Source: Thermococcus sp. 4557 | GTDB lineage: Archaea > Methanobacteriota_B > Thermococci > Thermococcales > Thermococcaceae | NCBI RefSeq assembly: GCF_000221185.1 | Contig: NC_015865.1 | Coordinates: forward strand, 1,550,001 to 1,614,000 | Direction: 5' to 3' | DNA length: 64,000 nucleotides | Shown here: piece by piece, positions 59,398-64,000 of the stretch | Position numbering within the stretch: the stretch's first letter is position 1 | Layout of the letters: each line of letters starts with the position of its first letter | Made by a program: the position numbers and the translations under genes | Notes under the pieces: generated by a model | Databases searched by the model: none | The model's input: the letters and a program-made list of their open reading frames with translations, nothing else | What the model was told of the DNA's origin: nothing

Positions 59398-61998
59398 ATG
59401 CCGGATGAAGTTCAGGAAGTTAGGATTCTTGAAAAGCCCTGGGTTGAGAAATACAGGCCCGCGAGGCTCGATGACATCGTCGGTCAGGCTCACATAGTCA
59501 AAAGGCTCAAGCACTACGCCAAAACCGGTTCGATGCCGCACCTTCTATTCGCCGGTCCGCCCGGCGTTGGGAAGTGCCTCACGGGAGACGCTAAGGTCAT
59601 AATCAACGGCGAGCTGACCACCATAGGTGAACTCGTCGAGAAGCTGAGCAACGGCAGGTTCGGGCCAACCCCTGTTGGTGGCCTTAGGGTCCTCGGAGTT
59701 GATGAGGACGGAAAACTCAGGGAGTTGCCCGTTGAGTACGTTTACAAGGACAGAACCGATGAGCTCATCAGGATAAGGACGAAGCTTGGAAGGGAGCTCA
59801 AAGTCACTTCTTATCACCCGCTCCTCGTGAACAGAAGGGACGGGAGAATAGAGTGGGTCAAGGCCGAGGAGCTCAGACCCGGGGACAGGCTCGCGGTTCC
59901 ACGCTTTCTCCCTGCAATTCTTGAAGAAGACCCCTTGGCCGAGTGGCTCGGCTACTTCATCGGCGACGGCCACGCCGACGCTCAGAACAACGTCATAACC
60001 TTCACTAACACTGACGAGAAGCTCAGAAAGCGCTTCATGGAGCTCACCGAAAGGCTCTTCCCAGACGCGAGAATTAAGGAGAGGATCCACAAGAACCGTG
60101 CCCCTGACGTTTACGTGAACTCAAAGGCCGCGAAGGAGCTCGTTGAGAGCCTTGGCCTCGCAGGCAGGAAGGCTGATAGGGTTTACATACCTAAGCAGGG
60201 ATGGAAGGGTCTGCGCTCCTTCCTCAGGGCTTACTTCGACTGCGACGCGGGCGTTGAGCACAATGGCATAATCCTCTCAACAGCGAGCAAGGAGATGGCC
60301 GAGCAGGTCTCTTACGCGTTGGCGGGGCTTGGGGTGGTCGCCAAAGTGAGAGGCAAGGCCATCAAAGGGCGTACCTACTACTACGTTGTTATCTCAGGCT
60401 CCGAGAACATATCGCGCTTCCTCAGGGAGGTCGGCTTCTCGGTCGAGGAGAAGAGGAGGAAGGCTGAGGCGCTCGTGAAGAGGCCCAACCCCAACATAGG
60501 CTCGCTCTACGCAGACCGGGAGCTGATTTCCTACGTTAGAGACAGGCTCAAGTTGAACTTCTACGATGACAAGGTCCGGTGGAGCCCAGAGAAGGCCAAG
60601 AGGATAGCATGGGAGCTGATGAAGGAAATCTACCACCGCCTGGATGAGCTCGAAAAGCTTGAGAAGGCCCTGTCGAGGAGCGTTCTCATAGACTGGAACG
60701 AAGTCGCGAAGAGAAGGAAGGAAATCGCCGAGACCACTGGAATAAGGGCTGACCGGATTCTTGAGTACATCAGGGGCAAGAGAAGGCCGAGCTTGAGAAA
60801 CTACCTCAAGATTGCAGGTGCCCTTGGAATCCAGCTGGAGGAAACGATAGAAGCCATGAGACTCTTTGCGAGGAAGTACTCAAGCTACGCCGAGATTGGA
60901 AGGCTCGTCGGAACTTGGAACTCAAGCGTTAGAATAGTTCTTGAGAGCAACACGGAGAAGATAGCGGCTCTCGAGGAGATTAGAAAGGCCGAGCTGAAGC
61001 TTTTAAGGGAGATACTCAACGACGAAAAGCTCAAGAGGGGTGTCGCTTATCTGGTATTCCTCGCCCAGAACGAGCTCCTCTGGGACGAGATAGTTGAGGT
61101 CGAGAAGCTTAAGGGCGACTTCGTAATCTACGACCTCCATGTGCCCGGTTACCACAACTTCATAGGTGGCAACCTTCCGACGGTTCTCCACAACACAACG
61201 GCCGCTCTGGCCCTTGCGAGGGAGTTATTTGGCGAAAACTGGCGTCATAACTTCTTAGAGCTGAACGCGTCGGATGAGCGCGGCATAAACGTCATCCGCG
61301 AGAAGGTCAAGGAGTTTGCAAGGACGAAGCCGATAGGCGGGGCGAGCTTCAAGATAATCTTCCTCGACGAGGCCGACGCCCTGACCCAGGACGCCCAGCA
61401 GGCCCTGAGGAGAACGATGGAGATGTTCTCCAACAACGTTCGTTTTATCCTCTCCTGCAACTACAGCAGTAAGATAATTGAGCCGATACAGTCGAGGTGT
61501 GCAATTTTCCGCTTCAGGCCCCTCAACGACGAGGACATAGCAAAGCGCATAAAATACATCGCCGAGCAGGAGGGGCTTGAGCTCACCGAGGAGGGCCTTC
61601 AGGCGATTCTCTACGTTGCCGAAGGCGACCTGAGGAGGGCCATCAACGTCCTCCAGGCGGCGGCCGCTCTGGACAAGAAGATAACCGACGAGAACGTCTT
61701 CCTCGTTGCGAGCAGAGCTCGTCCCGAAGACGTTCGCGAGATGATGACCTTAGCGTTGGAGGGCAACTTCCTGAAGGCGAGGGACAAGTTGAGGGACATA
61801 CTCCTCAAGCAGGGCCTCAGCGGTGAGGACGTGCTGATTCAGATGCACAAAGAAGTGTTTAACCTGCCGATTCCCGAGGACAGGAAAGTTGCACTGGCGG
61901 ACAAGATAGGGGAGTACAACTTCCGCCTCGTTGAGGGCGCCAACGAGATGATACAGCTCGAGGCTCTCCTGGCGCAGTTCACCATAATGGGCAAGTGA
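59398..61998 (+). CDS. rfcS: Replication factor C small subunit, intein-containing precursor
   Basis: Clamp-loader ATPase that places PCNA on primed DNA. The 866-residue precursor becomes a protein of 326 residues after splicing. Extein landmarks: [16 protein letters not shown] at the N-terminus, P-loop GPPGVGK interrupted by the intein after lysine and resumed with TTAALALA, Walker [16 protein letters not shown] and the SRC sensor-arginine segment [15 protein letters not shown] 59398 follows GGTGATAACC. The stop overlaps the rfcL start region, so the two subunits are coupled. Confidence 0.97.
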   Translation: MPDEVQEVRILEKPWVEKYRPARLDDIVGQAHIVKRLKHYAKTGSMPHLLFAGPPGVGKCLTGDAKVIINGELTTIGELVEKLSNGRFGPTPVGGLRVLGVDEDGKLRELPVEYVYKDRTDELIRIRTKLGRELKVTSYHPLLVNRRDGRIEWVKAEELRPGDRLAVPRFLPAILEEDPLAEWLGYFIGDGHADAQNNVITFTNTDEKLRKRFMELTERLFPDARIKERIHKNRAPDVYVNSKAAKELVESLGLAGRKADRVYIPKQGWKGLRSFLRAYFDCDAGVEHNGIILSTASKEMAEQVSYALAGLGVVAKVRGKAIKGRTYYYVVISGSENISRFLREVGFSVEEKRRKAEALVKRPNPNIGSLYADRELISYVRDRLKLNFYDDKVRWSPEKAKRIAWELMKEIYHRLDELEKLEKALSRSVLIDWNEVAKRRKEIAETTGIRADRILEYIRGKRRPSLRNYLKIAGALGIQLEETIEAMRLFARKYSSYAEIGRLVGTWNSSVRIVLESNTEKIAALEEIRKAELKLLREILNDEKLKRGVAYLVFLAQNELLWDEIVEVEKLKGDFVIYDLHVPGYHNFIGGNLPTVLHNTTAALALARELFGENWRHNFLELNASDERGINVIREKVKEFARTKPIGGASFKIIFLDEADALTQDAQQALRRTMEMFSNNVRFILSCNYSSKIIEPIQSRCAIFRFRPLNDEDIAKRIKYIAEQEGLELTEEGLQAILYVAEGDLRRAINVLQAAAALDKKITDENVFLVASRARPEDVREMMTLALEGNFLKARDKLRDILLKQGLSGEDVLIQMHKEVFNLPIPEDRKVALADKIGEYNFRLVEGANEMIQLEALLAQFTIMGK
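59575..61194 (+). mobile_element. Intein with LAGLIDADG homing endonuclease in rfcS
   Basis: A 540-residue in-frame insertion beginning CLTGDAKV (Cys1) directly after the P-loop GPPGVGK and ending VLHN before Thr of the C-extein. Splicing blocks are complete: block [10 protein letters not shown], block [14 protein letters not shown], block [17 protein letters not shown] and block G. Two LAGLIDADG-type helices ([15 protein letters not shown] and [13 protein letters not shown]) keep their acidic residues, so both splicing and homing look functional. This is the RFC-a insertion site used in other Thermococcales. Confidence 0.95.
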
Positions 61999-63500
61999 TG
62001 GCCATGCCGAGGGAAGTGCCCTGGGTCGAGAAGTACAGGCCGAGGCGGCTGGATGAGATAGTCGGCCAGACCAAGGCCATAGATCAGGTCAAGGCCTGGA
62101 TAGGGGCGTGGCTGGAGGGGAAGCCCCCAAAGAAGAAGGCCCTCATCCTCGCGGGACCGCCCGGAACCGGTAAGACGACCACCGTCTATGCCCTGGCCAG
62201 GGAGTACGGTTTCGAGGTCATAGAGCTTAACGCGAGCGACGAGAGGACGTACGAGAAGATAGAGCGCTACGTTCAGGCCGCCTACACCATGGACATCCTC
62301 GGAAAGAGGCGGAAGCTCATATTCCTAGATGAGGCAGACAACATCGAGCCGACGGGGGCGAGGGAGATAGCGAAGCTCATCGACAGGGCGAGGAACCCCA
62401 TCATAATGAGCGCCAACCACTACTGGGAGGTTCCCAGGGAGATACGGAGCAGGTCGCAGATAGTGGAGTACAAGCGCCTGACCCAGCGCGACATCATCAA
62501 AGCCCTCGCCAGGATACTCCACCACGAGGGCAAGAGGGTTCCAAAGGAACTGCTCTACGACATTGCCAAGCACGCGGGCGGCGACCTTCGTGCCGCAGTG
62601 AACGATCTGCAGACCGTCGTCACGGGCGGGGTCGAGGACGCGGCCCAGGTTCTAGCCTACCGCGACACCGAGAAGAGCGTTTTCCAGGCACTGGCGCAGA
62701 TTTTTGCCACGGACAACGCGAAGAAAGCCAGGATGGCAACGCTCGGCGTTGACATGTTCCCCCACGAACTCCTCCAGTGGATAGACGAGAACCTTCCCTA
62801 CGTCTACTACAAGCCCGAGGACATAGCGAGGGCCTATGAGGCTCTCAGCAGGGCGGACATATACCTCGGCAGGGCGCAGAGAACCGGAAACTACGGCCTC
62901 TGGAAGTACGCCACGGACATGATGACGGCGGGGGTTGCCGTTGCGGGCGTCAAAAAGAAGGGCTTCGTGAGGATTTACCCGCCCAAGACCATAAAGCTCC
63001 TCACGGAGAGCAAGGCTGAGAGGGGACTGAGGGATTCGGTGCTCAAGAAGATAATGAGCGAGATGCATATGGCGAAGCTGGAGGCCTTGGAGACACTCAA
63101 CGTCCTGAAGGCGATATTCGAGTACAATCCGGACATGGCGGCGCACTTCGTCGTCTACCTCGACCTTGACCTCAAGGAGGTCGAGTTCATAGTCGGGGAC
63201 AAGGAGAAGGCCAGGACCATATGGGGCAAGAGCATGAACATCGAGAAGAGGCTCAAGGAGCGCGGTGAGCTGGAGGAGCACGTGAGGGTTGCCGCTGAGA
63301 AGGAACCCGAGGAAGAGGCTGAGCCCGCGGAAGAGGAAGAAGTCGAGGAAGAGGCCGAGGAAGAGATAAGCGAGGAGGAGCTTGAGAAGGCCGAGGAAGA
63401 GATGGAGAGCGTGGAAGAGCCGGAGGAGTCCGGGAAGATAGACAAGCCCAAGAAGAAGGGCAAGCAGGCGACGCTGTTCGACTTCCTGGGGAAGAAGTGA
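61998..63500 (+). CDS. rfcL: Replication factor C large subunit
   Basis: Partner of RfcS in the 4:1 clamp loader. The 500-residue protein has [18 protein letters not shown], Walker [24 protein letters not shown], Walker [13 protein letters not shown] and a collar region. It then has a 70-residue Glu-rich acidic stretch (about 430-485) and ends in the PCNA-interacting PIP box [11 protein letters not shown]. No intein here. ATG 61998 overlaps the rfcS stop; ATG 62004 ([10 protein letters not shown]) is a likely alternative. Confidence 0.96.
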   Translation: MAMPREVPWVEKYRPRRLDEIVGQTKAIDQVKAWIGAWLEGKPPKKKALILAGPPGTGKTTTVYALAREYGFEVIELNASDERTYEKIERYVQAAYTMDILGKRRKLIFLDEADNIEPTGAREIAKLIDRARNPIIMSANHYWEVPREIRSRSQIVEYKRLTQRDIIKALARILHHEGKRVPKELLYDIAKHAGGDLRAAVNDLQTVVTGGVEDAAQVLAYRDTEKSVFQALAQIFATDNAKKARMATLGVDMFPHELLQWIDENLPYVYYKPEDIARAYEALSRADIYLGRAQRTGNYGLWKYATDMMTAGVAVAGVKKKGFVRIYPPKTIKLLTESKAERGLRDSVLKKIMSEMHMAKLEALETLNVLKAIFEYNPDMAAHFVVYLDLDLKEVEFIVGDKEKARTIWGKSMNIEKRLKERGELEEHVRVAAEKEPEEEAEPAEEEEVEEEAEEEISEEELEKAEEEMESVEEPEESGKIDKPKKKGKQATLFDFLGKK

Positions 63501-63510
63501 TGTTTGTTCG

Positions 63511-63845
63511 TCAAATCTCTTCAGCGAGTTTCTCCATCTTTTCTTTAAGTTCAGGAAGCTTGTTCTGAACGATGTCCCAGATTAGTTCGACATCGATTCC
63601 AAAGTACTGGTGGATTAGTATGTTTCTCAGTCCGATTATCTTGCGCCATTCTATCTCTGGATGCCTCTCCCGGATTTCTTCTGGGTAGCCCGACAGGCTT
63701 CACCGATTATTTCGAGGTTCCTTACAACAGCGTCAATAACCATTCCCTTCGCCCTGAACTCTTCTAAACTCAATTCCTCTGTGTATTCCTCGATCCGGGA
63801 TATCGCTTCGAGGATATCTTCAACGTACAGCCTGTAGTCCCTCAA
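63511..63845 (-). pseudogene. hepT: HepT-type HEPN toxin gene, frameshifted
   Basis: TTG 63845 opens RDYRLYVEDILEAISRIEEY through [13 protein letters not shown]. The second frame then continues [39 protein letters not shown] and [13 protein letters not shown] to TGA at 63511. The HEPN catalytic R-x4-H motif (RNILIH) is in the second part. One added base near 63690 restores a protein of about 111 residues. HepT is an RNase or AMPylation-controlled toxin neutralised by the MntA nucleotidyltransferase encoded just upstream and overlapping by about 26 bp. Whether the break is real or an assembly error is unresolved. Confidence 0.78.
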
Positions 63846-64000
63846 CGCTCACCGCCTCGCTCCATATGTACTTCCGGACCCTCGGCTTGAGGGCCTCGAC
63901 CGTTATCAGATCAACCTCGACTCCGAGGAGGTCTTCGAGGAAGAACTTGAGCTCCATGTAGTTGTCGAAGGTTTTTCTCCCTGGTTCAAACTCCACCAGA
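63820..64000 (-). CDS. mntA: MntA-type nucleotidyltransferase antitoxin (partial, C-terminus)
   Basis: Only the last 59 residues are in the window; the N-terminal GSxAxG nucleotidyltransferase motif lies beyond base 64000. Visible are LVEFEPGRKTFDNYMEL, FFLEDLLGVEVDLITVEAL with the third catalytic aspartate (VDL), and KPRVRKYIWSEAVSVEG. This matches MntA, which AMPylates HepT toxins. The gene reads into the hepT start and ends at TGA 63820-63822. Confidence 0.85.
   Translation of the reverse strand, partial: LVEFEPGRKTFDNYMELKFFLEDLLGVEVDLITVEALKPRVRKYIWSEAVSVEGLQAVR

Overview
The window is chromosomal DNA of a hyperthermophilic euryarchaeon of the order Thermococcales, most likely a Thermococcus close to T. 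kodakarensis. The evidence is the gene content: a Thermococcus-type O6-alkylguanine methyltransferase, RFC small and large subunits with an intein in the small-subunit P-loop, a CGP-CTERM surface protein, DUF257 and DUF835 proteins, cyclic 2,3-diphosphoglycerate synthetase, a ThiN-type thiamine regulator and a perfect Thermococcales Glycolytic Motif. Promoters are archaeal (TATA box about 25 bp before short leaders), ribosome sites are GGTGAT-like, and GTG and TTG starts are common. Genes are packed tightly: the longest gene-free stretch I see is about 275 bp (7275-7548), so no gap exceeds 300 bp.

Layout. 0.1-4.3 kb: TPR membrane protein and DNA-repair methyltransferase, divergent from ketopantoate reductase, a PhoU-like protein and D-3-phosphoglycerate dehydrogenase. 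4.3-7.1 kb: two-subunit fumarase meeting malic enzyme tail to tail, with an unassigned 22-bp perfect palindrome upstream. 7.2 kb: tRNA-Ala(CGC). 7.5-13.8 kb: M20 deacylase, a secreted Lon-type protease, a universal-stress/anion-permease/universal-stress cluster, and a double winged-helix regulator with a small membrane partner. 13.9-20.1 kb: TldD, a ferritin-like protein, TldE, DUF257, and a secreted CGTase-like GH13 enzyme whose start site lies under a Tgr operator. 20.1-28.0 kb: a six-gene overlapping minus-strand operon (transglutaminase-like, membrane protein, MoxR, DUF58, membrane protein, PH/SHOCT). 28.1-32.4 kb: BtpA-like protein and a five-gene cell-surface cluster.

32.6-41.5 kb: PH-like protein, phosphohexomutase, YdjM-like hydrolase, a VapBC pair, UPF0200 ATPase, an ECF S component with an operator around its TATA box, PyrBI, and the overlapping ThiR-VanZ-YjbQ set. 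41.5-45.3 kb is a visibly more AT-rich patch with an aldo/keto reductase, small membrane proteins, a hairpin-rich noncoding segment and a broken metallo-hydrolase; it looks acquired or rearranged. 45.3-59.2 kb: cyclic-DPG synthetase, YbaK and AlaX aminoacyl-tRNA editing proteins, VapBC, LigB-type dioxygenase, threonine synthase, a membrane metallopeptidase, proteasome beta subunit, a FecCD/ATPase import pair, a large secreted protein, RimI, tRNA splicing endonuclease, DUF835, and a KBL-like acyltransferase. 59.4-63.5 kb: the clamp loader RfcS (with intein) and RfcL. 63.5-64 kb: a HepT-MntA toxin-antitoxin pair cut by the window edge.

Four otherwise recognisable genes (permease 11319-12604, surface gene 31392-31663, metallo-hydrolase 44491-45244, HepT 63511-63845) are broken by five frameshifts. 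Each is repaired by adding one base, so all are apparent single-base losses. That uniformity points first to assembly error and second to gene decay.
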